Below are positions 6,641-6,666 of a DNA stretch of 6,666 nt, one piece after another. Source of the DNA: Methanobacteriota archaeon (GTDB lineage Archaea; Thermoplasmatota; Thermoplasmata; RBG-16-68-12); the NCBI GenBank assembly GCA_005878995.1, contig VBME01000094.1, forward strand, positions 1-6,666, in the 5' to 3' direction. The position numbers and the translations under genes are program-made. Under the pieces are notes generated by a model. That model made no database searches. It was not told the DNA's origin and saw nothing but the letters and a program-made list of their open reading frames with translations. Positions within the stretch are counted from its first letter, which is position 1. The number at the start of each line of letters is the position of its first letter.

Positions 6641-6666
6641 TCTCGCCCCGTTCGAAGCGGCCGCCG

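Overview
The window looks like archaeal chromosome, GC-rich, most probably from an uncultivated euryarchaeote; Thermoplasmata or a close relative is my best guess. Four things point this way. The first gene resembles the archaeal Hef/FANCM helicase. Two genes have TATA boxes about 25-27 bases upstream of the start codon, as expected for leaderless archaeal transcripts. Two large surface proteins are built from CARDB/PKD-type beta-sandwich modules with a single C-terminal membrane anchor. Three of the five genes appear to start at GTG. The lineage is an inference from gene style, not a sequence comparison.

All five supported genes lie on the minus strand, so transcription runs from right to left. 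In that order they are: (1) 5667-6608, a membrane-anchored PKD + CARDB surface protein behind a good TATA box; (2) 4999-5595, a small protein with two membrane segments and a PH-like soluble domain, of unknown function; (3) 3683-4957, a full-length UbiD-family decarboxylase that would use prenylated FMN; (4) 963-3608, a secreted, membrane-anchored M6 (immune inhibitor A-like) metalloprotease behind a second TATA box; (5) 1-963, the N-terminal 321 residues of a Hef-like superfamily 2 helicase, whose GTG start shares one base with the protease stop and whose C-terminal part lies beyond the left edge.

The gaps between genes are short (71, 41 and 74 bases, then a 1-base overlap) and no stretch over 300 bases lacks a gene. 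I see no RNA genes, insertion sequences, CRISPR repeats, attachment sites or convincing terminators. The genes do not form an obvious single pathway. The two surface proteins share an architecture, the decarboxylase is probably metabolic (prenyl or quinone chemistry), and the helicase serves replication-fork repair. I did not find a clear new system. The points most worth checking are the leaderless promoters that fix two start codons, the protease-helicase overlap, the exact substrate of the UbiD homologue and the uncharacterised two-helix membrane protein. Very long open frames on the plus strand are shadows created by GC-rich codon use.
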